Of a DNA stretch of 64,000 bases, positions 1-7,832 are shown piece after piece. Numbering within the stretch: the first letter of the stretch is position 1; each line of letters opens with the position of its first letter. A model generated the notes under the pieces. The model was not told the DNA's origin and ran no database searches. It saw only the letters and a list, made by a program, of their open reading frames with translations. The stretch is from Priestia megaterium. GTDB taxonomy: Bacteria > Bacillota > Bacilli > Bacillales > Bacillaceae_H. Both the position numbers and the translations under genes were made by a program. Where the stretch lies: the NCBI RefSeq assembly GCF_009497655.1, contig NZ_CP023317.1, positions 1,765,501 to 1,829,500 on the forward strand, written 5' to 3'.

Positions 1-648
1 GTAATTAGGGGAAAAAAGTGTAGGAATATCACAGGTCTAATGGATGAATGGGCTGCTGCTCTCCAATTCCCAGATTATTTTGGAGAGAATTGGGCTGCTT
101 TTGACGAGTGTTTAAATGATCTAGATTGGCTTCCTGCAGATAGATACATCTTATTCATTACGGACGCACATCTCATTTTAAAAAAGAAGAAGAAAAATTT
201 TAAAATTTTAATCAATATTTTAAAAAACACTATTCAAGAATGGACTGAAGGTAGGTATTATGATTCTTTCCCTACGGAACCGACTCCTTTTCATATTATT
301 TTTCAATGTGGTGATGTACATAAGGAAATATTTCAAAAAAGGCTTGTTGATGCAGGAATAGAGCTGGTAAATACCTTTCAACTAGAAAAACAGGATAAAG
401 CATTACAGAATTTCCAAAGAGCACATCAATTTTGTAAGAATAATAAGGAGAATTTAGTCCAAGATCAAATATGCGGCTGTTTTTACTGTTTGAAAATGTT
501 TCATCCGATGAAAATTGAAGAATGGATAGACACTGACGATGATACTGCTATCTGTCCTTACTGCGGGATTGATTCTGTAATAGGTTACAGCTCTGGATTG
601 CCCATTACCCAAGAATTCTTAAGAGGAATGAAGGCATATTGGTTTTAA
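1..648 (+). CDS. Barstar-like protein with C-terminal zinc ribbon, 5' end outside window
   Basis: The frame is open back to base 1 and reads VIRGKKCRNITGL before the first in-window ATG at 40, so the gene starts upstream of the window. The part before about codon 70 matches barstar (RNase inhibitor) architecture: a short strand and helix, then FPDYFGENWAAFDECLNDL, the segment that contacts the RNase in barstar. The last third carries CGCFYC and, about 30 residues on, CPYC, which looks like a four-cysteine zinc ribbon. Barstar relatives neutralise secreted or contact-delivered RNases, so an immunity role is inferred. The cognate toxin may lie upstream. The next gene starts 16 bp downstream. 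Barstar assignment is firm; the zinc ribbon is a motif reading. Confidence 0.8.
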   Translation, partial: VIRGKKCRNITGLMDEWAAALQFPDYFGENWAAFDECLNDLDWLPADRYILFITDAHLILKKKKKNFKILINILKNTIQEWTEGRYYDSFPTEPTPFHIIFQCGDVHKEIFQKRLVDAGIELVNTFQLEKQDKALQNFQRAHQFCKNNKENLVQDQICGCFYCLKMFHPMKIEEWIDTDDDTAICPYCGIDSVIGYSSGLPITQEFLRGMKAYWF

Positions 649-664
649 ACAAGGGGGTACGTAG

Positions 665-1189
665 ATGGATAATTTACTGGATTTACGGATTGAATTAATC
701 ACAGGACAAAAATTAGCTATGCAAGGGTCTTATCAAAGAAGAGCTCCCTCAAAAAAGGCCATTCCTCATCTTTTAGTAGCAAGAAAAGGTTTAAAGGATT
801 ATGTTAACCAATACCCTACTAATGCTTTAGCTTGGCAATTGCTATCGGAGGCTGAAGAATATCTATTAAATTATAACGAGGCCTTAACGGCACTTCAGAA
901 TGCCCTATCTCTTGGCGAAAAAGATAAAAAGTTACTAAAAAGATTAGCTATGCTAACAGAATACGGAAACCAATGGAAAGAGCTTGGAATAACATCAGAG
1001 CAATTAAAATCGTTAGAAATATATCTACAAGAAAAATTAGAATCGTATGGTTGTAATCATACGTTAATTTATACCAGAGAGTGGTTGGATATAAACGTGT
1101 TAAGAAACAAAAAGTCTAAGTTAGTAAAGGCCTTACAAAATCATGGTGGTTTTTGTGATTGTGAAGTTCTTATGAATGTGATCGATTAG
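665..1189 (+). CDS. TPR protein with C-terminal DUF2695 domain
   Basis: A 174-aa soluble protein. Residues about 55-95 form a TPR-like helical pair (ALAWQLLSEAEEYLLNYNEA). The C-terminus has the DUF2695 signature: a CNHTLIYTREWL block, then GGFCDCEVLMNV at the end. The GGGGGT ribosome site is well spaced before ATG 665, and the gene follows the barstar-like gene closely, so they are probably co-transcribed. DUF2695 proteins are uncharacterised and often turn up near polymorphic-toxin immunity genes. A cytosolic immunity or accessory role is inferred from the neighbourhood only. Confidence 0.75.
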   Translation: MDNLLDLRIELITGQKLAMQGSYQRRAPSKKAIPHLLVARKGLKDYVNQYPTNALAWQLLSEAEEYLLNYNEALTALQNALSLGEKDKKLLKRLAMLTEYGNQWKELGITSEQLKSLEIYLQEKLESYGCNHTLIYTREWLDINVLRNKKSKLVKALQNHGGFCDCEVLMNVID

Positions 1190-1258
1190 GTTAAAGTACT
1201 ACTGAAAGTCTTTATTTTACTAACTTTAATAAATATCTATTTTGAAAAGGTGAAACGA

Positions 1259-1537
1259 ATGTTTGAAAGTCAGCCAACAAACAAAGATTTGATAAATAAG
1301 CTAGAAGATGTTCTCAAAGGAGACGTATCTAGAGAGCAATTTAATATGTGGGCCTACAAATGGGTTCAAAATCTAGATAATAGAAGTAATCTTTCCTTAA
1401 ATGAGAATCAATTACATGAATACTTTATTTTCTTATTAGGCATCGATTTAGAGATGGAACCCGATATATATTTCTACGACAATAGACAAATTCAAGAATG
1501 GATTGAGAAAATAAAACATGGTATTCAATTATCTTAA
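1259..1537 (+). CDS. Small hypothetical protein of an immunity-type locus
   Basis: A 92-aa acidic protein starting MFESQPTNKDL. An upstream in-frame GTG at 1250 overlaps the AAAAGG ribosome site (1245-1250), so ATG 1259 with 8-nt spacing is preferred. It contains VSREQFNMWAYKWV and, later, FLLGIDLEMEPDIYFYD and a QEWIEKIK tail. This pattern recurs in small Bacillus proteins near toxin immunity genes (from memory). There is no membrane segment and no signal peptide. Function is unknown. Confidence 0.65.
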   Translation: MFESQPTNKDLINKLEDVLKGDVSREQFNMWAYKWVQNLDNRSNLSLNENQLHEYFIFLLGIDLEMEPDIYFYDNRQIQEWIEKIKHGIQLS

Positions 1538-1561
1538 TAAAGATATAAGTACTATCGTTGA

Positions 1562-2005
1562 GAAAAGAGATGCAAGAATCAAATTAAAATTGAAGGTAAA
1601 CAGGGCTTTATTCAAATTAAGTCAGAAAAGAAATATGGGTTTTCCAATAAAAAAAGTCATTTTGGAGGTTATGATATTGAAGGAACGGTTGAAATAAAGA
1701 CTGGGAATTACTATGTATTAGGAGAATTGTGGTTCACTACAAACGATATGTATGAATTTTATCAAGCATTAAACAAATGCTATAATACCCTCCAAGGCAT
1801 AGCCACTTTTATAAACTACGAAACGTCTCTTCAAATAGAATTTGAATTTAATAATCTAGGTCAAGTCGTTATCCAAGGTTATTATAGAGAGAAGCCTTAT
1901 TTGGAAAACGTACTGCAATTTGAAATAGAAAGTGATCAAAGTTTTATTTTAGCTACGTTAAATGAATTAAAAACATTTTTGAGTCAATATGGGGATATTA
2001 GCTGA
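1562..2005 (+). pseudogene. WapI-family immunity protein, 5' end broken
   Basis: The frame is open from 1562, after a TGA at 1559-1561, and gives a continuous WapI-immunity-like sequence (IKIEGKQGFIQIKS, then SHFGGYDIEGTVEIK, GELWFTTNDMYEFYQ). It has no ATG, GTG or TTG before TTG 1727, which lies inside the conserved domain and lacks a ribosome site. An ATG at 1570 with purine-rich upstream sequence is in another frame and stops after five codons. The simplest reading is a one-base deletion near 1575-1590 that separated start from body. Translation from ATT cannot be excluded. The intact C-terminal two-thirds suggests recent damage. Confidence 0.7.
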
Positions 2006-2028
2006 GATAATTAATGAAAAAAGGAAAT

Positions 2029-2062
2029 CCAAGGTAGGGTAAAGTACCTTGGTGTTTTTATT
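2029..2062 (+). terminator. Rho-independent terminator
   Basis: Eight-base-pair stem CCAAGGTA/TACCTTGG (2029-2036 with 2045-2052), 8-nt loop, followed by a T-rich run. It ends the unit of immunity-type genes. Confidence 0.75.
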
Positions 2063-2254
2063 TCTCAAAACCTCTCCTACATTAACTAAGAGTGTATATA
2101 CAATAAATTGTTTTAGAAAGATCAATGATAACAAAAATTCAAAATTTCAATAACGTAGCTTTCGATTATCCTATAAAAAGGTACAGTTCGCAAAGGCATA
2201 AATCCCCAGAATTACATGCCCTAATATCTTAAAAAAGCTCCTTTGTATATACTG

Positions 2255-2283
2255 TTGTGAATAAAACGTTATTATGGTATAAA
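2255..2283 (+). promoter_or_regulatory. Sigma-A-type promoter
   Basis: TTGTGA (2255-2260), 17-bp spacer, TATAAA (2278-2283), about 33 bp before the ATG at 2316. It lies in the gap between the terminator at 2029 and the membrane-anchored protein. Confidence 0.5.
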
Positions 2284-2315
2284 TCTACTATAATATAACA
2301 AAGTAGGTAATTTAC

Positions 2316-2741
2316 ATGTCAAAAAGTAAATGGTTTTTGATTTTATTTGTTCTATTAATTTCTATTACTTTTTTCTTTTTTATACTCAAAGAAGATGGAG
2401 AAATCAAAAGAGATAATATAGAAATAGGATATAAAACAAATGATGAATCTCAACACATTATTGATCCACAGAATAAAGTGGATCGAAATAAGGAAATAAT
2501 CGTCTCTACACATTTTAAAGAAAATTCGGAAAAGGAAAAACAAAATAAAAAGTTTGTACTAAAATTAGCTAATATCAAGGATAAGAGCAATGTTTTAATG
2601 GAAGAAATTATTCCTAATGACGAGGCCACTGCGGGTTACGAATTTAAAATTAGTTCAGGAAAACTTTCTGCGGGAAAGTATCAATTTTCTTTGTATAGAG
2701 ATAATAATTTGAGCGTAGTAAAAGTCTTTACATTCAAATGA
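2316..2741 (+). CDS. Membrane-anchored or secreted hypothetical protein
   Basis: 141 aa. Residues 6-24 (WFLILFVLLISITFFFFIL) form one strong hydrophobic segment after a basic N-terminus. There is no lipobox and no clear signal peptidase site, so an N-terminal anchor with an extracellular C-terminus is likely. The outer part is lysine-rich, then a beta-type region ending AGKYQFSLYRDNNLSVVKVFTFK, which resembles small Ig-like or intracellular-inhibitor folds. No family recognised. It is a single-gene unit with its own promoter (2255-2283) and terminator (2758). Confidence 0.6.
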   Translation: MSKSKWFLILFVLLISITFFFFILKEDGEIKRDNIEIGYKTNDESQHIIDPQNKVDRNKEIIVSTHFKENSEKEKQNKKFVLKLANIKDKSNVLMEEIIPNDEATAGYEFKISSGKLSAGKYQFSLYRDNNLSVVKVFTFK

Positions 2742-2757
2742 TAAAGAATACATAGTC

Positions 2758-2787
2758 CGTAAAGGTATACCTTTACGAACTTTTCTT
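2758..2787 (+). terminator. Rho-independent terminator
   Basis: A perfect 20-bp palindrome at 2758-2777 (arms CGTAAAGGTA/TACCTTTACG) followed by a T-rich stretch, just after the stop at 2741. Confidence 0.75.
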
Positions 2788-2887
2788 TTTCGTAAGAAAT
2801 CTATCATCTTTATCGTTTGCTTAAGTTATAAAAACAATTACGAACGTCTTCTGGAATCCATGCACTTTTACGAACATTTTTAGTAAT

Positions 2888-2930
2888 AAAAAAGGATTCA
2901 TACCGGTTAATCGATATGAATCCTTTTGAA
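2888..2930 (-). terminator. Terminator for the minus-strand genes
   Basis: Stem GGATTCATA/TATGAATCC (2894-2902 with 2915-2923). On the minus strand the stem is followed by TTTTTTATTA; the plus strand has only four T. It lies 35 bp past the stop of the 74-aa gene. Confidence 0.75.
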
Positions 2931-2957
2931 ACATAGTTATATACCAATAGGTATTTC

Positions 2958-3182
2958 TTATAATAAAATTAATCCACCTATTATAAGAACAGCACCAAGC
3001 ATAATACGGAACCCAGAAGACGACACTGGATCAGTAACTATATCGGATGCTACTGCTAAAACAACTAAAGTTTTTTTAGTCTTTCCTTTTGTGTTTTTAT
3101 CTTTTACGATGATTAAAATTCCCGAGATTAATAGATACAAACCAACTAGTAAAACTAATATAGGTATAAAAATTATTTCCAC
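2958..3182 (-). CDS. Small two-helix membrane protein
   Basis: 74 aa with two hydrophobic helices (residues about 3-26 and 58-74) around a short basic loop (KDKNTKGKTKKT). It begins at a GTG with a weak purine-rich ribosome site. A plus-strand frame over the same bases (2926-3201) has no ribosome site and a composition typical of an antisense shadow, while the minus-strand gene has a terminator just downstream. Function unknown. Confidence 0.55.
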   Translation of the reverse strand: MEIIFIPILVLLVGLYLLISGILIIVKDKNTKGKTKKTLVVLAVASDIVTDPVSSSGFRIMLGAVLIIGGLILL

Positions 3183-3263
3183 CTGCTCTTATGTATTATA
3201 GTGTATTTATTTTCTATGCTTTTTATAACGTACATAGCTCTTTGTGTATGTATAAATAAACCA

Positions 3264-3619
3264 TTAGAAAACATTCAATATTGCTCCAATAATAATTGCT
3301 ATTAAAAAATATATCAGGAGACTAAATGATATTAAATATTCCCTAGTTTCTCTGTTATATCTTCACTCCATAAAGATTCGGAAACTTAAATAACATAAAC
3401 AGAAAATAATTAACATGACCCACATAGGAAGCTGTTCAAAAGCAATAAAGAGTATAATAAAAACAATATAAAAACTTTTTTCTACCCATTTATGCCACTT
3501 GTTTACATGATTTTTTCAGTGTCGTGGTCATCTTTAACATTTAATTTTATAGCAAGATACTTTGTAATAAGAGATGCTACTAACAATAATAGTAAGAGGT
3601 ATAAAAATGTTTTTAGCAA
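3264..3619 (-). pseudogene. Dead DUF4181 paralogue
   Basis: Reading the minus strand by eye gives a paralogue of the intact gene at 3637-3993. It starts at TTG 3619 behind AGGAG (LLKTFLYLLLLLLVASL), continues DDHDTEKIM and then needs a one-base shift to read VNKWHKWVEKSFYIV. The block QLPMWVMLIIFCLC then runs to RIFME, where a TGA replaces the tryptophan seen in the sister gene. After it the same frame reads RYNRETREYLISF and ends IIGAILNVF. Total length is 356 nt against 357 for the intact copy, matching a single deleted base. The two genes are 17 bp apart, so this is a tandem duplication in decay. Confidence 0.85.
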
Positions 3620-3636
3620 TAATATTCAACTCCTAT

Positions 3637-3993
3637 TTAAAATACATTTAACAAAGTACCAACTCCTATAGAAGCTAAATAAAAGAAGAAGAAGATAACG
3701 GCTAAAAGGTGTTCCTTTGTTTCTCTTGCAAATTTCCATTCCATAAATATATTAAATCCCTGATAAACAATACAAAAAGCAGCTAAAATAATCCACATAG
3801 GAACTTGATTATAATAGCTTAGGGAAAATAAAAATATTATGTATAGTACAACTTCTATTCTTGAGTGCCACCTGTTTACTTTTTTTCTATAAATATCTGG
3901 ATCGGTTTCTAAGTGCATCTTTTTTCTTAAGTATTTTTCGACATAACGAGCGATATAAAACGCTACTATAATAAAAATCAAAAATTTGTACAT
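3637..3993 (-). CDS. DUF4181 family membrane protein
   Basis: 118 aa with an AGGAGG ribosome site 5 nt before ATG 3993. It has a hydrophobic N-terminus (LIFIIVAFYIARYV), a conserved basic core VNRWHSR typical of DUF4181, and three further membrane segments. It ends GVGTLLNVF. DUF4181 is a Bacillaceae membrane family of unknown function that often occurs in tandem copies, as here with the decayed copy at 3264-3619. The assignment is from memory of the family's conserved NKWHKW-type motif. Confidence 0.7.
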   Translation of the reverse strand: MYKFLIFIIVAFYIARYVEKYLRKKMHLETDPDIYRKKVNRWHSRIEVVLYIIFLFSLSYYNQVPMWIILAAFCIVYQGFNIFMEWKFARETKEHLLAVIFFFFYLASIGVGTLLNVF

Positions 3994-4315
3994 AAATACC
4001 TCCTAATATCCAATAATATCATTTTTTTCTATTTTAATTAAATTAATCCACTTGTTGTGGAATTAATCATATGATTTAAGGCAGGTTTTATTGAACAGTA
4101 AGAAGAGGCTTCACTTGTGAATGAAAACATAGTAGCAATTGAAAGTTATAAAATTGCGTTTTATAAAGATTTAAAATATATGTTACTGAGGAAGATGATG
4201 TAATGACGAAATAACTATGTAAAGAAAAGATGGAAAGTTAAAGAGCCCTTGTATACCAAGAGCTCATATTTTTGTATGGTTCCGATAATTAAACTTATGT
4301 GAACTAGAATATAAT
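3994..4315. other. Gene-free stretch with a decayed small ORF and a hairpin
   Basis: No intact gene. Plus-strand bases about 4116-4240 read NENIVAIESYKIAFYKDL in one frame and VTEEDDVMTK in another, followed by stops, which looks like the shifted remnant of a small gene. A hairpin with arms GAGCcCTTG/CAAGaGCTC (4243-4251 with 4257-4265) and a T-rich tail follows, so it was probably that gene's terminator. A near-palindrome of ATTAAT-CCAC type lies at 4041-4068 upstream of the DUF4181 gene; I assign it no role. Confidence 0.35.
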
Positions 4316-4343
4316 AAGAGGCCGGGACAAAGCCCAGCCTCTT
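4316..4343 (-). terminator. Terminator of the toxin/partner unit
   Basis: Stem AAGAGGC/GCCTCTT with an inner GGG/CCC pairing (4316-4322 with 4337-4343), directly downstream of the stop at 4347 on the minus strand. The T-tract is weak, so strength is uncertain. Confidence 0.55.
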
Positions 4344-4346
4344 AGA

Positions 4347-4592
4347 TTATCTATATAAATTTTCTACAGGTTTACCTAAATTGTTTATATCCTGAGTAAT
4401 ATTTAAAATGATTAAATAATGATCTTGGCTTTTTCGTTTACCAAGAAAAACAACTTGGTGAACTTCAACTAAATCATTTTCATATTCTTTGTTAGTTTCA
4501 CACATTTCATACAAAGTGCTACCAAACTCAGTATTATCCCAATTAGCTATATCAAGCTCTATAAAAACTTGGCTTTTTTTTACGTTAATCAT
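4347..4592 (-). CDS. Small putative immunity partner of the secreted toxin
   Basis: 81 aa, acidic and soluble, with an AGGGG ribosome site before ATG 4592. Its start lies 29 bp after the stop of the secreted toxin-like gene, and both share one downstream terminator, so they form an operon. It begins MINVKKSQVFIELDIANWD and has no signal peptide, as expected for a cytoplasmic antitoxin or immunity factor. No family recognised. The immunity role is inferred from order and size only. Confidence 0.6.
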   Translation of the reverse strand: MINVKKSQVFIELDIANWDNTEFGSTLYEMCETNKEYENDLVEVHQVVFLGKRKSQDHYLIILNITQDINNLGKPVENLYR

Positions 4593-4621
4593 TTGTTGTC
4601 TACCCCTTATCTATAGCACAA

Positions 4622-5311
4622 TTAGAATGCTAGTGGAAATTGCGTACTCTTTGCAGAGTTGCTTTTATTTATTATAACTCTATGATCTCTTGTCGAAGTA
4701 TCTGAGGTACTAATATTAGAATCAAAACGTTTAGCGTAAAAAACTTGAGTATTTCCTTTTTTATCAGTTTGTGACCATTTATTATCGTAATTATTCATAG
4801 TTTCTTCTCTTAATTTTTTGACATCAACATTGCGACCATATTGAGTATCATTAGGTGTAGATTTTTTCTTTGGATTATACTTATGCCTATCATATGCGTG
4901 CTCATTGATAAAGCTTGATTTGTTCATTCCACCATTTAATTTATATGGAACAGTGTTATTCTTTCCCTTTTTAGGTTTACCTCTTCTTTTTAAAGCTTCA
5001 AAAGTACTTGTCGAAGCATCAGATACAACAGCCGTAATAGCCCCACTTGTGTTTGTAGTCACTTGTAAATTGATATCGTAACTAACTCCATCTTCAAAAA
5101 AAGCAGTATATGTAACTTTGTTGATTGCATCGTTCTCTAAAATCCCTGCATTTTTAAGTTCATCTAATCCATATACTTCAATTTTTTCTTCCAAAACTAA
5201 CTTCTGAAATTCATCATCGTTCCATTCATCTGCGTAAGATATACTGCTAAACGAAAATAGACCTAAAATCATTAATAAAAAGGCTTTAACTAAAATTCGA
5301 TTCTTTACCAC
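4622..5311 (-). CDS. Secreted putative toxin (SAR2788-like)
   Basis: 229 aa from GTG 5311 behind AAGGGGAG. Residues 1-27 are a signal peptide (hydrophobic LVKAFLLMILGLFSFSSISYA, cleaved near SYA-DEW; quoted span includes the cleavage region in part). The C-terminal 95 residues carry a His/Arg/Asp-rich block (EHAYDRHKY, TQYGRNV, then STRDHRVIINKSNS), as in BECR-fold or EndoU-like RNase toxins, where His and Arg/Lys form the active site. The layout recalls proteins named SAR2788 family putative toxin (from memory). A small gene follows at once as likely immunity. Toxicity and RNase activity are inferred. Confidence 0.6.
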   Translation of the reverse strand: MVKNRILVKAFLLMILGLFSFSSISYADEWNDDEFQKLVLEEKIEVYGLDELKNAGILENDAINKVTYTAFFEDGVSYDINLQVTTNTSGAITAVVSDASTSTFEALKRRGKPKKGKNNTVPYKLNGGMNKSSFINEHAYDRHKYNPKKKSTPNDTQYGRNVDVKKLREETMNNYDNKWSQTDKKGNTQVFYAKRFDSNISTSDTSTRDHRVIINKSNSAKSTQFPLAF

Positions 5312-5504
5312 TTGATTTTCTCCCCTTTTTCATATTTTGTCAACAATGAGAAATTATACTATACAAAAACAGAAAATGTAACAAAAATATACATAAAAAT
5401 AATAATTTGTTATTTTTATAGTTATATAGACCTTTCTGTAAGTTGATTAAAAAGAGATATATCATATTGCAGTAACAATAATCGGGAAAAATTTAGAATT
5501 TCCA

Positions 5505-5549
5505 TTGAATAAAGAACGTTTGTTCGTATATAATAGAGAACAAACGTTC
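5505..5549 (+). promoter_or_regulatory. SOS-controlled promoter with two LexA boxes
   Basis: TTGAAT (5505-5510), 18-bp spacer and TATAAT (5529-5534) are overlapped by two 12-bp LexA/DinR boxes, GAACGTTTGTTC (5514-5525) and GAACAAACGTTC (5538-5549). Both fit GAAC-N4-GTTC, and each is the reverse complement of the other. One lies in the spacer, one over the start site, so bound LexA would block both. It drives the polymerase gene. Confidence 0.85.
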
Positions 5550-5570
5550 TTTATCTAAGGAGTTCTTTCA

Positions 5571-6836
5571 ATGGATTATGCCCAGCTACCAAACAGAGTC
5601 ATTATATGCATCGATATGAAGGCATTTTTCGCTTCAGTTTCTTCTGTCATACGGGGATTGAATCCGCTAAAAACAAAGCTTGCGGTAGTAGGAGATATCA
5701 AACGGTCTGGATCGGTTGTGTTAGCTGCCACACCCTTACTAAAGAAAGAAGGAATCAAAACGGGAAGCCGTCTTTTCGATATTCCTAAAAGAAAAGATAT
5801 CCATGTCGTGAATCCATCTATGGAGAGGTATATCAAGGCTTCGAACTATATTTCTAGTTTGGTGTTACAGTATGTGGCTCCTGAAGACTTTCATGCGTAC
5901 AGCATTGATGAGTTGTTTATTGATGCGACAACTTCTTTGCATTTATTCGCTAAAACACCAGAAGAATTAGCCTATAAAATCATCAACGAGATTTATCAAA
6001 AAACAAGGCTGACAGCTACTGCCGGAATCGGTCCCAATCTCTTACTGGCAAAAGTGAGCTTAGATCATGAGGCCAAGAATAGCCCAACAGGAGTTGCTTA
6101 TTGGCGGTATGAGGATATTCCCTTTAAGCTGTGGTCCATTCATCCGATGAAGGATTTCTGGGGAATCTCGTCTGCTACGGAAAGACGCTTACAACGGTTA
6201 GGCATTCACACCATCAAAGAACTCGCTCTTTCTTCAAAGGAGATGTTACAAAAAGAATTTGGCATTCTGGGTGAAGAGTTGTATCAACATGCGAATGGGA
6301 TTGATTACAGTCGCATTTCTGATGTGTACATTCCTAGCTCTCGTTCATTTGGAAAAAGTCAGATTCTATTCCATGATTATACAAACCGAAAAGAAGTGGA
6401 GTTATTGCTGTTAGAGCTATTGGACGATGTATGTTTTCGTTTACGCATGCATCAAGTAGTGGCTCAGACTGTTCATTTATCTATTGGTTACAGCAAACAA
6501 ACAGGTGGAGGCTTCTCAAGACAAAAGAAAATGGGGAGAGCTTCGAATTTAAGCCAAGATATCTTTCCGTATTGTTTAACCATCTTACATACACATGATA
6601 GCGGAATGCCGATTCGTTCCATTGGGATTTCCTTGTCGAACACACGCATTCAAGAAGAAGAACAAATGAGCTTATTTGAGGATATTGATCAGCGGGAAAG
6701 AGCCTATGCACTTGCAAAAACGATCGATGACATTCGTCTTCGTTATGGAAAGAATAGCGTTCTACGGGCCTCAAGCTATCTCGATCATTCAACGGCTCGT
6801 TATCGAAACGGCCTTCTAGGAGGTCATAAAGCATAA
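5571..6836 (+). CDS. Y-family DNA polymerase, UvrX/YqjW type
   Basis: 421 aa; ribosome site AAGGAG 8 nt before ATG. The palm has the Y-family metal sites: IICIDMKAFFASV near the N-terminus and YSIDELFID around residue 115, the SIDE catalytic motif. GSVVLAATPLLKKEGIKTGSRLF matches the finger/palm block of the UvrX-YqjW group in two consecutive parts. The tail has QMSLF near residue 365, a beta-clamp binding motif. It is an error-prone translesion polymerase that copies damaged DNA. It is first in an operon with a YolD-like gene 14 bp downstream and sits behind a double LexA-box promoter, so it is SOS-induced. Chromosomal YqjW versus prophage UvrX cannot be decided from sequence alone. Confidence 0.9.
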   Translation: MDYAQLPNRVIICIDMKAFFASVSSVIRGLNPLKTKLAVVGDIKRSGSVVLAATPLLKKEGIKTGSRLFDIPKRKDIHVVNPSMERYIKASNYISSLVLQYVAPEDFHAYSIDELFIDATTSLHLFAKTPEELAYKIINEIYQKTRLTATAGIGPNLLLAKVSLDHEAKNSPTGVAYWRYEDIPFKLWSIHPMKDFWGISSATERRLQRLGIHTIKELALSSKEMLQKEFGILGEELYQHANGIDYSRISDVYIPSSRSFGKSQILFHDYTNRKEVELLLLELLDDVCFRLRMHQVVAQTVHLSIGYSKQTGGGFSRQKKMGRASNLSQDIFPYCLTILHTHDSGMPIRSIGISLSNTRIQEEEQMSLFEDIDQRERAYALAKTIDDIRLRYGKNSVLRASSYLDHSTARYRNGLLGGHKA

Positions 6837-6850
6837 AGGAGGAAGCTGCT

Positions 6851-7183
6851 ATGCAGAACAGAGGAATGAAAAAATGGCGACCGTTCGCCACTATGCCAGA
6901 GCAATACAAAGGATTACAGGAAATTATAAAAAAACAAGCAGAAATACCACAACCTTTTTTAACAGAAGATCAAATGGAACAGATTAATTTCACTTTGATT
7001 GAAGCGCTTCATACACATAAAAAAGTGTACCTGACGTATTACAAGCATGGGCAGTGTATAACAGAAACAGGAGTTATTCAGTTTGTTGATTCTCTAGGAG
7101 GATTATTTGTTTTTATAGATGAGGGGGGTAACCAGGCGAATAAAATGAGGTTAAGCGAGCTAATTGATGTTCGTTTCATGTAG
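6851..7183 (+). CDS. YolD-like protein
   Basis: 110 aa; AAAGGAGG ribosome site before ATG 6851, 14 bp after the polymerase stop. It opens NRGMKKWRPFATMPEQYKGL, the conserved N-terminal block of YolD-like proteins, and ends in a small beta-rich domain (VYLTYYKHGQ, then IQFVDSLGGLFVF). YolD-like genes pair with UvrX/YqjW polymerases in Bacilli and are thought to act as small UmuD-like accessory subunits. The exact role is not settled. It is co-transcribed from the SOS promoter at 5505. Confidence 0.85.
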   Translation: MQNRGMKKWRPFATMPEQYKGLQEIIKKQAEIPQPFLTEDQMEQINFTLIEALHTHKKVYLTYYKHGQCITETGVIQFVDSLGGLFVFIDEGGNQANKMRLSELIDVRFM

Positions 7184-7303
7184 TAGAAAGTAATAAAACA
7201 GTTTATTTACATAAGATTCCCATACATAATTAGTATAAGCTTAAAAAGTACAGGATCATTTTCATAGATTCATTTAGTAATGTTATATAAGGAGGCCTTT
7301 AAA

Positions 7304-7819
7304 ATGAAGCAGGTTTGGCATGAATTTGAACAGTGGTTGAGAATAAATCGGCCAGAAGCAGTAGGAACACTTAACGAAGCAGCTGCTGAATCAGAAATTG
7401 CAGCGGTTGAACAAAAGATGGGACTAACCTTCCCCCAAAACCTTAAAGACTGGTTAATGATACATAATGGACAGAGCGATGAGTATATAGGAGTTATTGA
7501 AAATTATACTCTATTACCTCTAGAGGAGATTCTGTATACGTGGCAAACCTTAAAAGAGCTTTTAGACGGAGGAGAATTTGAAGATTTTCCAGAAGTAGAA
7601 CCTGTTGGACCAGTGAAAAAAGAATTGTGGTGGAACCCGCGTTGGATTTCGATTGCCACGAATGGGGGAGGAGATGATATTTGTATAGACTTGGATCCGG
7701 CTGAAGGAGGAAAAGTCGGCCAAATTATCACCTTTTGGCACGATTGGGAACAGCGCGAAGTAATAGCAGATAGCTTAGAAGAATGGGTAATGGCCACGAT
7801 AAATCATACAGATCATTAA
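7304..7819 (+). CDS. SMI1/KNR4 (SUKH) family protein
   Basis: 171 aa from ATG 7304, chosen because AAGGAGG lies 8 nt upstream; an in-frame ATG at 7280 would place that site inside the gene. It has the SUKH core: helix VEQKMGLTFPQNLKDWLMIHNGQ region (helix then HNG turn), LLPLEEIL, WISIATNGGGDDICIDLDP, and a final HDWEQREVIADSLEEWV. SUKH proteins are widespread immunity proteins against contact-dependent or secreted toxins and also act as scaffold proteins. No toxin adjoins, so it is an orphan immunity candidate. It is followed 13 bp on by a second such gene. Confidence 0.85.
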   Translation: MKQVWHEFEQWLRINRPEAVGTLNEAAAESEIAAVEQKMGLTFPQNLKDWLMIHNGQSDEYIGVIENYTLLPLEEILYTWQTLKELLDGGEFEDFPEVEPVGPVKKELWWNPRWISIATNGGGDDICIDLDPAEGGKVGQIITFWHDWEQREVIADSLEEWVMATINHTDH

Positions 7820-7832
7820 AGGGGAGAAGCAA

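Noticed and set aside
2926-3201. 91-codon plus-strand frame
   Set aside because: Antisense to a better-supported two-helix membrane gene and begins inside a terminator region.
4041-4068. ATTAAT-CCAC near-palindrome upstream of the DUF4181 gene
   Set aside because: Imperfect and AT-rich; no second copy found to support an operator.
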